A stretch of 64,000 nucleotides of DNA from Microbacterium ureisolvens (lineage in GTDB: Bacteria > Actinomycetota > Actinomycetes > Actinomycetales > Microbacteriaceae), in NCBI RefSeq assembly GCF_019511645.1, contig NZ_JAEUAX010000003.1, forward strand, positions 356,084-420,083, given 5' to 3'. Made by a program: the position numbers and the translations under genes. The notes under the pieces were generated by a model. The model was not told where the DNA came from, ran no database searches, and was given only the letters and a program-made list of their open reading frames with translations. Positions 26,775 through 36,070 of the stretch are shown piece after piece; position 1 is the first letter of the stretch; each line of letters opens with the position of its first letter.

Positions 26775-27653
26775 TCAGCCGAGCCCGAGGCCGCCGTCGG
26801 TCGAGAGCACTTGGCCCACCACCCACGCGCCGTCGGGGGTCGCGAGCCAGCCGATGAGCCGGGCGGGATCGGCAGGCTCGCCGTAGCGGCCGAAGGGCGT
26901 CGACCGCATCCACGCCTCGATCTCGTCCAGCGGCCGGTCGGTCGTCTCAGCGTCGAGGTAGCCGGTGTTGACGGGACCGGGATCGATCGTGTTGAGGATG
27001 ATGCCGAGGTCGAGGAGCTCCGCCGCCACCGTCTTCGTGACGCCCGCGAGGGCCGCCTTGCTCGTGGCGTAGGCGACCTCGCCCCGCATGGCGCCGTGGA
27101 TCTGCCCCGACGTCATCCAGAAGACCCGCCCGGTCGGCTCCGCGAACGGACCGCGGCGTTCGACGCGCTCGCCGGGACGCGACCCCGGATCGAGCGGACC
27201 CGCGTGCAGCGCCGCGAACTCCCGCGTCAGCAGGAGCGTCGAGCGCGTGTTCGTCTGCCAGAACGCGTCGAGCCGCTCGGCGGTCATGTCGAGGATCGAC
27301 CCGTCGTCGCCCGACTGCGCATGGTTGCACACCAGGATGTCGAGCCGCCCGGTCAGCGCACGAGCGGCCTCGATGACCAGGGGGACGGATGCTGCGTCCC
27401 GCAGGTCCGCGCTGATGTCGCCGAGCCGCGCCCCGGGGGCGAGCTCCGCGCGCAGGCCCTCGCGCACGGCGTCGAGGTCGTCGCCGCCCCACGGCAGACG
27501 CGTGTCGTGCGGGCGGTAGTGGTGGAGGAAGACGTCGGCGCCGAGGCGCGCGAACCGGGTGGCGACGGCGAAGCCGATGCCCCGCCGGCGGGAGACGCCG
27601 GTGACGAGAGCGGTCTTGCCGGCGAGCGGCAGGGACGACGAGGAGGAGAACAT
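26775..27653 (-). CDS. Short-chain dehydrogenase/reductase (SDR)
   Basis: 292 residues. The Rossmann glycine motif is present as TGVSRRRGIG. The expected NAG-type motif is altered to CNHAQSG. The catalytic pieces are MTSGQIHG (Ser) and YATSK (Tyr-x-x-x-Lys). The C-terminal PGPVNTGYLD and VLSTDGGLGL are standard. It should be an NAD(P)(H)-dependent oxidoreductase of unknown substrate. ATG at 27653 has GGAAAGG upstream. It converges on the helicase gene. Confidence 0.9.
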   Translation of the reverse strand: MFSSSSSLPLAGKTALVTGVSRRRGIGFAVATRFARLGADVFLHHYRPHDTRLPWGGDDLDAVREGLRAELAPGARLGDISADLRDAASVPLVIEAARALTGRLDILVCNHAQSGDDGSILDMTAERLDAFWQTNTRSTLLLTREFAALHAGPLDPGSRPGERVERRGPFAEPTGRVFWMTSGQIHGAMRGEVAYATSKAALAGVTKTVAAELLDLGIILNTIDPGPVNTGYLDAETTDRPLDEIEAWMRSTPFGRYGEPADPARLIGWLATPDGAWVVGQVLSTDGGLGLG

Positions 27654-27807
27654 GCGATGCCTTTCCGGGACGCCGGCACGCGGCATCCGTGATTCTGTGT
27701 CGGCGCGGAATGCGACGAACGGGAGGGTGACGGATGCGGGTCACAGGCATTGCATGACGGCGAGGCTACCGCATGCGATGGGAGGAGGCATCCGGGATGA
27801 TGGCGTC

Positions 27808-28344
27808 ATGCCGACATACGTGGCGTTCCTGCGTGCGATCAACCTCGGGGCGAACCGGAAGTTCCCGAAGGCCGATATCGTGCGCGTGGTCGAGAGCGTC
27901 GGGTTCACCGATGTCGAGACCCACATCAACACGGGCAATGTGCGGTTCACGACGCCGATGCGCTCGCGAGCGAAGATCGAGAAGACCCTCGAGGACGCGT
28001 TCGCCGCGGATCGCGGGTTCGACGTGCCCACGATCGTGTTCACGACAGCCGAGCTGAAGGCGATCGCCGCCGAGGCTTCGGCGCTGACGGCGGAGAACCC
28101 GGGCCTCGCGCGTCATTACGTCTATCTGCTCAAAGAGGAACCGTCCACCGAAAGCCGGACCCGGATCGCTGCGCTGGACTCCGCAGCCGGCGAGATGGTC
28201 GTGTCAGGTCGCGCGGCGCATGCGCTTCTCGGCCCGGGCTATCAGGCCGGCTCGGTCGACGCGCTCAAGGCCGAGAAGCTCCTCGGCGTCGCGACCAACC
28301 GCAACCTCAACGTGATCACGGCGATCGCCGACAAGTGGTGCTGA
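27808..28344 (+). CDS. DUF1697 family protein
   Basis: 178 residues. The start TYVAFLRAINLGANRKFPKADI and the middle THINTGNVRFTT are diagnostic of DUF1697. Family members are small soluble proteins with two ferredoxin-like folds and no established role. ATG at 27808 is the family start, with no clear ribosome-binding site. It is divergent from the SDR gene. Confidence 0.9.
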   Translation: MPTYVAFLRAINLGANRKFPKADIVRVVESVGFTDVETHINTGNVRFTTPMRSRAKIEKTLEDAFAADRGFDVPTIVFTTAELKAIAAEASALTAENPGLARHYVYLLKEEPSTESRTRIAALDSAAGEMVVSGRAAHALLGPGYQAGSVDALKAEKLLGVATNRNLNVITAIADKWC

Positions 28345-28364
28345 GTCCACGTCTGCGCCGCTTC

Positions 28365-28449
28365 GATCCTCATCTGAGGACATGAGCTGAGATGAGGATC
28401 ACGCCACGCGACGCCCTCCTCAGTCCGGCCCTGGTCCTCAGCTGAGGAC
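28365..28449. repeat. Cluster of CTGAGGA palindromes before recQ
   Basis: GATCCTCATCT (28365-28375) faces AGATGAGGATC (28390-28400). GTCCTCAGCTGAGGAC at 28434-28449 is a perfect 16-base palindrome. TCCTCATCTGAGGA at 28368-28381 is also self-complementary except at its centre. All lie in the 212-base gap between the DUF1697 gene and recQ. This may be a REP-like element, a terminator or an operator. Confidence 0.6.
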
Positions 28450-28556
28450 GCCGGCCCGCTCCTCCACACGACCCGGTGAGAGAGGTTCGGCTCAGGTTGT
28501 GCACCGTGGCGGGCGCGCGGGGAAGGGCGTCGGATGCCGCGGCTACCCTGGGACAG

Positions 28557-30569
28557 GTGACCACCCCCCAGGGCGACCCGTACGCCGACCTCGCGTGGGA
28601 GCCCGCCTGGGCGCCGCCGGCCGATGAGTACCGTGCGCCCCCGCCGGACGACTCGTGGGCGCCGCCGGAGGACGGATGGATGCCGCCGCCCGATCCGCTG
28701 GCGGGCGGCTCGACGTCGATCGACCCGTTCGCCGGAGCAGGTCCGCGTCGCGACTTCACCGGCGCCGACGCGGGCACCGTGCTGCGCGAGGTGTACGGGT
28801 ACGACGCGTTCCGCGGTGAGCAGGGCGCGATCGTCGAGCATGTGATCGCCGGCGGCGACGCGGTCGTGCTGATGCCCACCGGCGGTGGCAAGAGCGTCTG
28901 CTATCAGGTGCCGGCGCTCGTGCGTGCGGGCACCGGACTCGTCGTGAGTCCGCTCATCGCCCTCATGCACGACCAGGTCGACGCGCTGGTCGCCAACGGC
29001 GTTCGCGCCGCGTACCTCAACTCCACGCAGGCGCCGCCGGAGCGCGCGGCCGTCGAGCGCGCCTACCTCTCGGGCGAGCTCGACCTCCTCTACGTCGCGC
29101 CCGAGCGGCTCAACACCGAGGCGACGCTGCGATTCCTCGCGCGCGGAAGGCTCAGCGTCATCGCGATCGACGAGGCGCACTGCGTATCGCAGTGGGGCCA
29201 CGACTTCCGGCCCGACTACCTCGCGCTGGGCGCCCTCGCCGAGCGGTTCCCCGGTGTGCCACGTCTCGCTCTCACCGCGACGGCGACACCGGCGACGCAC
29301 CGCGAGATGACCGACCGGCTGCAGCTGCCGCGGGCGCGTCACTTCGTGTCGAGCTTCGACCGGCCGAACATCCAGTACCGCATCGAGGCCAAGTCCGACC
29401 CGCGGCGTCAGCTCGTCGCGTTCATCCGCTCTCAGGGGTCGGGTGCGGCGGGCATCGTCTACGCGCTGAGCCGCAAGTCCGTGGAGCAGACGGCCGAGTT
29501 CCTCAGCGCCCAGGGTGTCGATGCGCTGCCGTACCATGCGGGTCTTCCGGCCGAGACGCGCGCCGCGAACCAGTCCCGATTCCTCCGCGAGGACGGCGTG
29601 GTCATGGTCGCGACGATCGCGTTCGGCATGGGGATCGACAAGCCCGACGTCCGCTTCGTCGCGCACATCGATCTGCCGAAGTCCGTCGAGGGGTACTACC
29701 AGGAGACGGGTCGCGCGGGTCGCGACGGCGAGGCATCCGTCGCCTGGATGGCGTACGGACTCGGCGACGTCGTGCAGCAGCGGCGCATGATCGACCAGTC
29801 GCCCGGCGACCGTGCCTTCAAGACCCGGCTGGGTCAGCACCTCGACGCCATGCTGGGTCTTTGCGAGACGGTCGGATGCCGCCGCCAGAACCTGCTCGCC
29901 TACTTCGGCGAAGCCTCCGCCCCGTGCGGCAACTGCGATACCTGCCTCGAGGCGCCCGACACGTGGGACGGCCTCGTTCCGGCGCAGAAGCTGCTGTCGA
30001 CCATCGTGCGGTTGCAGCGCGAGCGCGGTCAGGCGTTCGGTGCGGGCCACCTCGTCGACATCCTGCGCGGCGCCTCGACCGACCGCATCCGTCAGCAGGG
30101 TCACGACCAGCTCTCGACCTACGGTCTGGGCGCCGACCTCAGCGACCAGGACTGGCGCAGTGTGATCCGCCAGCTGCTGGCTCGCGGCGTTCTCGTCGCC
30201 CGCGGCGAGTACGGCACCCTCGCGCTCGGCGAATCGGCGGGCGGCGTGCTGCGCGGCGAGACGCCGGTGCCGCTGCGCCGCGACGTGATGGGCCGCTCCG
30301 GCGGTGTGGCACGGGTGCGCAAGACCACCGCTCCCGAAGCTCTCGACCCGGCGAACGCCGGCCTGTTCGAGGCTCTGCGGGCGTGGCGCGCCGGCGTCGC
30401 GAAGGAGCTCGGCGTGCCCGCCTACATCGTGTTCGGCGATGCGACGCTCCGCGCGCTGGCCGAGCGCCGGCCCGAGAGTCTCGCCGACCTGGACGGTGTC
30501 TCGGGCATCGGCGCGAAGAAGCGCGAGGCTTACGGCGAGGCCGTGCTCGCGGTTGTCGCCGCCGCCTGA
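28557..30569 (+). CDS. recQ: ATP-dependent DNA helicase RecQ
   Basis: 670 residues. A Pro-rich, acidic N-terminal extension of about 75 residues precedes the core with [12 protein letters not shown] (near 205), ALTATAT and [10 protein letters not shown]. Four Cys of the RQC zinc site follow ([15 protein letters not shown], about 435-465), then a winged helix and a C-terminal HRDC domain. It is a 3'-5' DNA helicase of recombination and fork repair. GTG at 28557 directly follows a TACCCT -10-like hexamer, suggesting a leaderless mRNA. An earlier in-frame start at 28476 is less likely. Confidence 0.93.
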   Translation: MTTPQGDPYADLAWEPAWAPPADEYRAPPPDDSWAPPEDGWMPPPDPLAGGSTSIDPFAGAGPRRDFTGADAGTVLREVYGYDAFRGEQGAIVEHVIAGGDAVVLMPTGGGKSVCYQVPALVRAGTGLVVSPLIALMHDQVDALVANGVRAAYLNSTQAPPERAAVERAYLSGELDLLYVAPERLNTEATLRFLARGRLSVIAIDEAHCVSQWGHDFRPDYLALGALAERFPGVPRLALTATATPATHREMTDRLQLPRARHFVSSFDRPNIQYRIEAKSDPRRQLVAFIRSQGSGAAGIVYALSRKSVEQTAEFLSAQGVDALPYHAGLPAETRAANQSRFLREDGVVMVATIAFGMGIDKPDVRFVAHIDLPKSVEGYYQETGRAGRDGEASVAWMAYGLGDVVQQRRMIDQSPGDRAFKTRLGQHLDAMLGLCETVGCRRQNLLAYFGEASAPCGNCDTCLEAPDTWDGLVPAQKLLSTIVRLQRERGQAFGAGHLVDILRGASTDRIRQQGHDQLSTYGLGADLSDQDWRSVIRQLLARGVLVARGEYGTLALGESAGGVLRGETPVPLRRDVMGRSGGVARVRKTTAPEALDPANAGLFEALRAWRAGVAKELGVPAYIVFGDATLRALAERRPESLADLDGVSGIGAKKREAYGEAVLAVVAAA

Positions 30570-30573
30570 ATCC

Positions 30574-30602
30574 GTGCTGCCGCGTCAGGCCCGCGGCAGC
30601 AC
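30574..30602. terminator. Bidirectional terminator between recQ and tetR-like gene
   Basis: GTGCTGCCGCG (30574-30584) pairs perfectly with CGCGGCAGCAC (30592-30602). The loop contains the stop codon of the convergent regulator gene, so the hairpin serves both genes. Confidence 0.75.
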
Positions 30603-31859
30603 GTCGTCGAGGTGGGCCGACAGCTGGGCCGCGACATCCACCGAGGAACGGTCGTAGAGCCACTGGTACTGCAGGCCGTCCCACAGGGCGGTGAGCCAGA
30701 GGGCCTCGAACTCCGGATCTCGGTGGGAGGGGAGATCGCCGTCCGCCTGGGCGGCGCGGAACAGCGCGGCGAAGTGGTCGACGACGCTACGGAAGCGATG
30801 CTCGAAGTACGCGTGCGCCGGGTGGTCGGCGGGCACTGCCTCCGATGACAGGACCGCGTACACCTCGATGAGTCCGGGTGCCGTCGCCGCGTCGATGACA
30901 GCCCCGCGGGGGAGACCCCGCAGCTCGTCGGCCGCGCGTTCGGCGGGCGTGTGGTCCGTGCGCGACTCGATCTGCTGGTCGCGGTGGCTCAGCACGGCGC
31001 TCAGGAGATCCTCCTTCGACCCGAAGTAGTGCAGCAGCGTCGACTTCGAGACGCCGACCCGCTCGGCGATGTCGCGCAGGCTGGTGTCGCCGTACCCCTC
31101 CTCGGCGAAGAGAGCCGTGGCGCCGGCGATGATGAGCGCGCGGCGCTCGCGGCCCACGCGGTAACCCGGGGGCGCAGCATCCGTCGTCGAGAATGAGGGC
31201 AGCGGCGGCACCGGAGCAGCCGTCGACGCTGGTGGCGGGTCGTCGGCGTCGCGCCAGCCCACGGGCAGCGCGAGTGATTCCTCGTAGGTTTCGAGGGTCT
31301 CGGCGATGTCGACGCGCTCGGGAAGGTACTGCGCCAGCAGCTGCAGCCCGTCCCATGCGGCCGCGATGCGCACGGCCTCGCCCGCGGCGTCGCGGTCAGC
31401 GGCCACGGTGTCCTGCGTGATCGCCTCCTCGATGGCGTCGATCGACAGTTCGCGCAGGCGGGCGTACCGGTCGCGCATGATCTCGTGCGCGGGATGACGG
31501 GCGGTGGATGCCTCGCCGGTCAGTGCGGCGAACAGCGCGAGGTAGCCGGGTACGGTCTGGTTGCGACGGGCCAGCTCGCTGTACGCGAGGGTCCCGGGAT
31601 CCTCGGCCGCCAGACGCTCGAGCATCAACGTCTCGTTGTCGCGCTCGAACAGGCCGACGACGGCGGCGAGGACCTCGTCCTTCGTGGCGAAGTGGCGGAG
31701 CAGGCCGGGGTGGCTGATGCCCGCGGCGGCCGCGATGTCGCGGAGCGACGTGGCGCGGTACCCGCGGGTGACGAACGCGTCGTGCGCCGCGGCGACGATC
31801 GCGGCGCGCGTCTGCTCGGCGCGAGCGGTGCGCACGGCGCCAGGAGCAGCTGTCGTCAC
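30585..31859 (-). CDS. Double TetR regulator (two TetR units fused in one protein)
   Basis: 424 residues, about twice the usual TetR length. Unit 1 has its helix-turn-helix at about 12-58 (ATSLRDIAAAAGISHPGLLRHFATKDEV). Unit 2 has another at about 238-285 (DTSLRDIAERVGVSKSTLLHYFGSKEDL). Each is followed by its own helical ligand/dimer domain with an AWDGLQ or LWDGLQ helix. A Pro/Ala-rich linker joins them. The gene is divergent from an MFS transporter and GH3 glycosidase pair and very likely represses both. Two operator copies lie in the gap. The frame is continuous, so this is a genuine fusion. Confidence 0.92.
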   Translation of the reverse strand: MTTAAPGAVRTARAEQTRAAIVAAAHDAFVTRGYRATSLRDIAAAAGISHPGLLRHFATKDEVLAAVVGLFERDNETLMLERLAAEDPGTLAYSELARRNQTVPGYLALFAALTGEASTARHPAHEIMRDRYARLRELSIDAIEEAITQDTVAADRDAAGEAVRIAAAWDGLQLLAQYLPERVDIAETLETYEESLALPVGWRDADDPPPASTAAPVPPLPSFSTTDAAPPGYRVGRERRALIIAGATALFAEEGYGDTSLRDIAERVGVSKSTLLHYFGSKEDLLSAVLSHRDQQIESRTDHTPAERAADELRGLPRGAVIDAATAPGLIEVYAVLSSEAVPADHPAHAYFEHRFRSVVDHFAALFRAAQADGDLPSHRDPEFEALWLTALWDGLQYQWLYDRSSVDVAAQLSAHLDDVLPRA

Positions 31860-31908
31860 CTGAAACCCGCCTCTCTGCGCTCGCCGTGCACCATTCTATC
31901 CTCGTCTA

Positions 31909-31959
31909 TTACCAAGCGGTCGAAGTTCAGTTACCAATCGGTCTGGTTTCATGTACGCT
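31909..31959 (+). promoter_or_regulatory. Promoter with twin operators of the double TetR regulator
   Basis: TTACCAAGCGGTC (31909-31921) and TTACCAATCGGTC (31931-31943) start exactly 22 bases apart. TTACCA at 31931 can serve as -35 and TACGCT at 31954-31959 as -10, with 17 bases between. A protein on the second copy would therefore block the transporter promoter. Confidence 0.65.
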
Positions 31960-32013
31960 CGTGCGTGGACGCGCGTCGGAGCAGACACGCGTCGCACCCG
32001 AGAAAGGACTCCG

Positions 32014-33318
32014 ATGACAGAGATGTCGCCCGCCGCAATGGCTGCTGCCGCCGGCACGACCGGCTTCAAGGCGCCCGGCACGACGCCCGGCAAGACTCCC
32101 CGCGGCTACACGCCCGGCCTCGCCGCGGTGAACTTCGGCGTCTACCTGGCGCTCCTGACACCGGTGATGGTGTCGATGGCCTTCAAGATCCAGCACATCT
32201 CGCCGACCACCGAGCAGGCGACCGCGAACCTCGGTCTCGTCCTGGGTGTGGGTGCCTTCTTCGCGCTCATCGCCAACCCTCTCGCCGGCCGTCTCTCCGA
32301 CCGCACGACGTCGCGCTTCGGCATGCGTCGACCCTGGGTGCTCGGCGGCGCGCTCGTCGGCCTCGGCGGCTTCGCGCTCATCGGCATCGCGGACTCGGTG
32401 TGGGTCGTGCTCATCGCGTGGTGCATCGTGCAGGCGTCGATGAACGCCGTGCTCGCCGCGGCGAACGCGACCCTGCCCGATCAGGTGCCGCTGGCCAGCC
32501 GCGGCAAGGTCTCGGGCGTCGTCGGCATCACCACTCCGCTCGGCATCCTCGGCGGCTCGTTCCTCGTGACGTTCCTGTCCGACGACTTCGCGCGCTTCGT
32601 GGTGCCCGCCGCGATCGCGACGGCGCTCGCGGTCCTGTTCGTGCTCGTGCTCAAGGACCGCCGCCTCGACGAGAAGCCGGCGCAGAGATTCACGATCGGC
32701 CAGTTCTTCGGCTCGTTCGTCTTCAACCCGGTCAAGCACCCGGACTTCGGATGGACGTGGCTGACGAAGTTCCTCGTGATGTTCGGCTACGCCGGCATCG
32801 CCACCTTCCTGCCCTTCTACCTGACCGAGAAGTTCCAGCTCGACGAGCAGACCGCGATCCAGACGATCCTCCTCGCCAACGTCGCGTCGATGGCGGCGAT
32901 GATGATCTCGTCGCCGATCGGCGGCATCCTCTCCGACAAGATCGGCAAGCGCCGCCCCTTCGTCGCGATCGCCGGCGTCGTCATGGTGGTCGGCCTCGTG
33001 CTGCTCGCGTTCGCCCCCGACGTGACCACGCTCGTCGTGGCGCAGGCGATCATCGGCCTCGGCGCGGGTTCGTTCTTCTCCGTCGACCTGGCCCTCGCGA
33101 CCGAGGTGCTGCCCAACCCCGACGACACCGCCAAGGACCTCGGCGTGCTCAACATCGCCAACGCCCTGCCGCAGTCGATCGCACCCGCGATAGCCCCGGG
33201 CATCATCGCGATCGGCGCGACCACCGCCCTCGGCGGATACACCGTGTACTACCTCTTCGGCGCGCTCGTCGCCCTCGCCGGCGCCGTGCTCGTCTACCGC
33301 ATCAAGGGAGTGAAGTGA
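32014..33318 (+). CDS. MFS transporter, probable sugar or glycoside importer
   Basis: 434 residues with 12 predicted membrane helices. The cytoplasmic loop motif between helices 2 and 3, GRLSDRTTSRFGMRRPW, and GILSDKIGKRRP in the second half, resemble the SLC45/GPH-like group of sugar cation-symporters. The next gene encodes a GH3 glycosidase and overlaps this one's stop codon. Import of an oligosaccharide or glycoside followed by cytoplasmic hydrolysis is the natural reading. ATG at 32014 is preceded by AGAAAGGA. Confidence 0.9.
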   Translation: MTEMSPAAMAAAAGTTGFKAPGTTPGKTPRGYTPGLAAVNFGVYLALLTPVMVSMAFKIQHISPTTEQATANLGLVLGVGAFFALIANPLAGRLSDRTTSRFGMRRPWVLGGALVGLGGFALIGIADSVWVVLIAWCIVQASMNAVLAAANATLPDQVPLASRGKVSGVVGITTPLGILGGSFLVTFLSDDFARFVVPAAIATALAVLFVLVLKDRRLDEKPAQRFTIGQFFGSFVFNPVKHPDFGWTWLTKFLVMFGYAGIATFLPFYLTEKFQLDEQTAIQTILLANVASMAAMMISSPIGGILSDKIGKRRPFVAIAGVVMVVGLVLLAFAPDVTTLVVAQAIIGLGAGSFFSVDLALATEVLPNPDDTAKDLGVLNIANALPQSIAPAIAPGIIAIGATTALGGYTVYYLFGALVALAGAVLVYRIKGVK

Positions 33319-35111
33319 TGACAGACGTTCTGAAGGCGGATGCTGCAGCCCCGGGCTCGCCCGAGAACCGGCCATGGCTCGACGCGAGCCTGCCGGTCGA
33401 CGAACGCGTCGAGCTGTTGCTGGCCGAGATGAACCTGGAGGAGAAGGCGGGTCTCTTCTTCCAGACGATGATCGTGATGGGCGAGGCCGGCGAGCTGTCC
33501 GAGGGCGATTCCGCCTTCGGCATCCCGTCCAACCGCGAGTACGTGGCCGGGCGTCACATGAACCACTTCAACCTGCTGGGCGTCGCGCCCAAGGCCGGTC
33601 ATATCGCCGCCTGGCACAACAAGCTGCAGAAGCTCGCAGCATCCACTCGCCTGGGAATTCCGGTGTCGATCTCGACGGATCCACGCCACTCGTTCAGCGA
33701 CAACCCGGGCGCCGCGATGTTCGCCGGCCCGTTCTCGCAGTGGCCCGAGCCGCTCGGCCTCGCGGCGACGCGGGATGCGGAGCTCGTGCAGCGCTTCGGC
33801 GACATCGCGCGCCAGGAGTACACGGCCGTGGGCATCCGCGTGGCGCTGCACCCGCAGGTCGACCTCGCCACCGAGTCGCGCTGGGCGCGTCAGCTGCAGA
33901 CGTTCGGGGAGGACGCGGATCTCGCCGGCGAGCTGGGTGCCGCCTACGTGCGGGGGTTCCAGGGCGAGTCCTTCGGTCCGGGCTCGGTGAGCACGATGAC
34001 CAAGCACTTCCCCGGCGGCGGCCCGCAGAAGGACGGCGAGGACCCGCACTTCGACTACGGCCGCGAGCAGGTCTACCCCGGCGGTCAGTTCGAGCTGCAC
34101 CTCAAGCCCTTCGAGCAGATCTTCGCCGCGGGCGGGCGCCAGATCATGCCGTACTACGGCATGCCGGTCGGCACCGAGTACGAGGAGGTCGGCTTCGGCT
34201 TCAACAAGGGCGTGCTCACCGGACTCCTCCGCGACCGCTTCGGCTTCGACGGCATCGTCTGCACCGACTGGGGCCTCATCACCGACCAGCCGATCATGGG
34301 CACGGACTTCGCCGCGCGCGCCTGGGGCGTCGAGCACCTGACTCCCGCCGAGCGCATGGTGAAGATCCTCGACGCCGGCGCCGACCAGTTCGGCGGTGAG
34401 CACGACCCGTCGCTGCTCATCGGCCTCGTGCGCGACGGTCGCGTGAGCGAGGAGCGCCTCGACGTGTCGGCGCGTCGCCTGCTTCGCGAGAAGTTCGAGC
34501 TCGGCCTCTTCGAGAACCCGTACGTCGATGTCGAGGCGGCCGACGCCATCGTCGGCTCACCCGAGTTCCGCGCCGCCGGCGAGGCCGCGCAGCGCGCCTC
34601 GATCGCAGTGCTCTCGAACGACGGCGCCCTGCCGCTGCGCCGCGGCGGGAAGCTCTACGTCGAGGGCATCGCGCCCGAGGTCGCAGCGCGATTCGGCGAG
34701 GTCGTCGACACGCCGGCGGAGGCGGATGCCGCGATCCTGCGCCTGCAGGCGCCGTACGAGCAGCGCGCCTCGATGTTCGAGAACTTCTTCCACGCCGGCT
34801 CTCTCGACTTCCCCGAGGAGGTCGTCGCCCACGTGCGAGAGGTCTCGGCGGTGGTGCCGACCGTCGTGGACGTGTTCCTCGATCGCCCCGCGATCCTCGG
34901 GCCGATCGTCGAGGCCGCGGCCGCGGTCACGGCGAACTGGGGAGCTGGCGCCGACGCGCTGCTCGACGTGCTGACCGGCGGGACCCCCGCCACGGGCAAG
35001 CTGCCGTTCGACGTGCCGAGCTCGATGGCCGCGGTCGAGGCCTCGCGCCCCGACGTACCGTTCGACACCGCCGACCCGCTGTTCCGCTTCGGCCACGGTC
35101 TCTCGCTCTGA
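33318..35111 (+). CDS. Glycoside hydrolase family 3 (beta-glucosidase-like)
   Basis: 597 residues with no signal peptide, so cytoplasmic. The N-terminal GH3 barrel has TKHFPGGGPQKDGEDPHFDYG and the nucleophile region FDGIVCTDWG, with Asp near 317. The C-terminal sandwich domain carries the expected acid/base region. It ends at LFRFGHGLSL, as in shorter GH3 enzymes without a fibronectin domain. It should release sugars from the non-reducing end of beta-glycosides, glucoside or xyloside undecided. The ATG overlaps the transporter stop (TGATG), so both respond to the divergent double TetR. Confidence 0.92.
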   Translation: MTDVLKADAAAPGSPENRPWLDASLPVDERVELLLAEMNLEEKAGLFFQTMIVMGEAGELSEGDSAFGIPSNREYVAGRHMNHFNLLGVAPKAGHIAAWHNKLQKLAASTRLGIPVSISTDPRHSFSDNPGAAMFAGPFSQWPEPLGLAATRDAELVQRFGDIARQEYTAVGIRVALHPQVDLATESRWARQLQTFGEDADLAGELGAAYVRGFQGESFGPGSVSTMTKHFPGGGPQKDGEDPHFDYGREQVYPGGQFELHLKPFEQIFAAGGRQIMPYYGMPVGTEYEEVGFGFNKGVLTGLLRDRFGFDGIVCTDWGLITDQPIMGTDFAARAWGVEHLTPAERMVKILDAGADQFGGEHDPSLLIGLVRDGRVSEERLDVSARRLLREKFELGLFENPYVDVEAADAIVGSPEFRAAGEAAQRASIAVLSNDGALPLRRGGKLYVEGIAPEVAARFGEVVDTPAEADAAILRLQAPYEQRASMFENFFHAGSLDFPEEVVAHVREVSAVVPTVVDVFLDRPAILGPIVEAAAAVTANWGAGADALLDVLTGGTPATGKLPFDVPSSMAAVEASRPDVPFDTADPLFRFGHGLSL

Positions 35112-35120
35112 CCCATCGAC

Positions 35121-35169
35121 ACGGATGCTGCGCCGCTGATCTGTGCGGACCTGGCGGCGCAGCATCCGT
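35121..35169. terminator. Bidirectional terminator, paired GGATGCTGC motif with 15-base arms
   Basis: ACGGATGCTGCGCCG (35121-35135) pairs perfectly with CGGCGCAGCATCCGT (35155-35169) in the 65-base gap between convergent genes. Confidence 0.75.
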
Positions 35170-35176
35170 CGTCCTG

Positions 35177-36070
35177 TCAGTCGGCTGCGCCCGGCACCAC
35201 CACGACGGGCACGGGTGCGTTGCGGAGGATCTTCGAGGCGCTGGAGCCCAGGAACACCTGCGCCAGGCGGTGCGTCGAGGACGACCCCACGACCATGACA
35301 TCGCCCTCGCTCCAGCCGACCGACGACACCGCCGTGCCCCAGTCGCCGGCGGCGGCGATGCCGTAGTCGAGCTCGTCGTCCGAGAACCCCAGGGTCTTCA
35401 GATGCGCCGCCGCCTCTTGCTGTGCGGCGGCGGCCTGCACGGCCCACAGCTCGATGACCTGGGTCTGCGCGTGGCTGATGTCGGTGGTGACGGGGCTGCG
35501 CGACGGGTTCACGAGGAAGGTGACCAGCCGCATCCTGGCCGACGCGACCCGGCTGAACTCGGCGACGCGGTTGAGCAGCGACCAGCTGGCGTCGTCGTCC
35601 CGGAAGCCGACGGTCACCCTCGTGACCGGGCTCGTCGTACGGTAGCTGCGCGGGGCGATGGCCACCGGCAGCGGCGAGGAGTGGACGAGACGGTCGGTCT
35701 TGGAGGTCAGCCGGACCCGGCCGGGCTCCGCCTCTTCGGCGGATCCCACCACGATCATCCGCGCGTCCCGTGCCACCGCCTGCTCGATGAGCGTCGCGGG
35801 CGCCGATCTGCCCGCGACCCACACCGCCTCCGCGGGGATGCCGGGGTGGTGGGCGAAGTCCGCCAGGGCGAGCTCCGCGCTCAGCCGGCCCTCGGCGGCG
35901 GCCCAGTCCTCGTACTCGCGGTCCACGCCGCCGGCGAGCGGGGTGCCCCACCCCTGCGGGACGACCGACACCGCGACCACCGGCTCCGGGTGCGATCGGG
36001 CGAACTGGAACGCGAGCTCGATCGCGCTGCGATCGTCGTGGCGCGGGCCGTAGCCGACGAGGTACGTCAC
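35177..36070 (-). CDS. Universal stress protein with two UspA domains
   Basis: 297 residues. Two tandem Usp domains end in VVGSAEEAEPGRVRL..SSPLPVAIAP and VVGSSSTHRLAQVFLGSSASKILRNAPVPVVVVP. The second retains the nucleotide-binding style GSS..GSSA, while the first is degenerate. The GTG start at 36070 overlaps the stop of the APC permease gene, so the pair is cotranscribed and translationally coupled. Amino-acid permeases often carry a Usp domain or partner that may regulate transport. A regulatory role here is inference. Confidence 0.9.
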   Translation of the reverse strand: MTYLVGYGPRHDDRSAIELAFQFARSHPEPVVAVSVVPQGWGTPLAGGVDREYEDWAAAEGRLSAELALADFAHHPGIPAEAVWVAGRSAPATLIEQAVARDARMIVVGSAEEAEPGRVRLTSKTDRLVHSSPLPVAIAPRSYRTTSPVTRVTVGFRDDDASWSLLNRVAEFSRVASARMRLVTFLVNPSRSPVTTDISHAQTQVIELWAVQAAAAQQEAAAHLKTLGFSDDELDYGIAAAGDWGTAVSSVGWSEGDVMVVGSSSTHRLAQVFLGSSASKILRNAPVPVVVVPGAAD

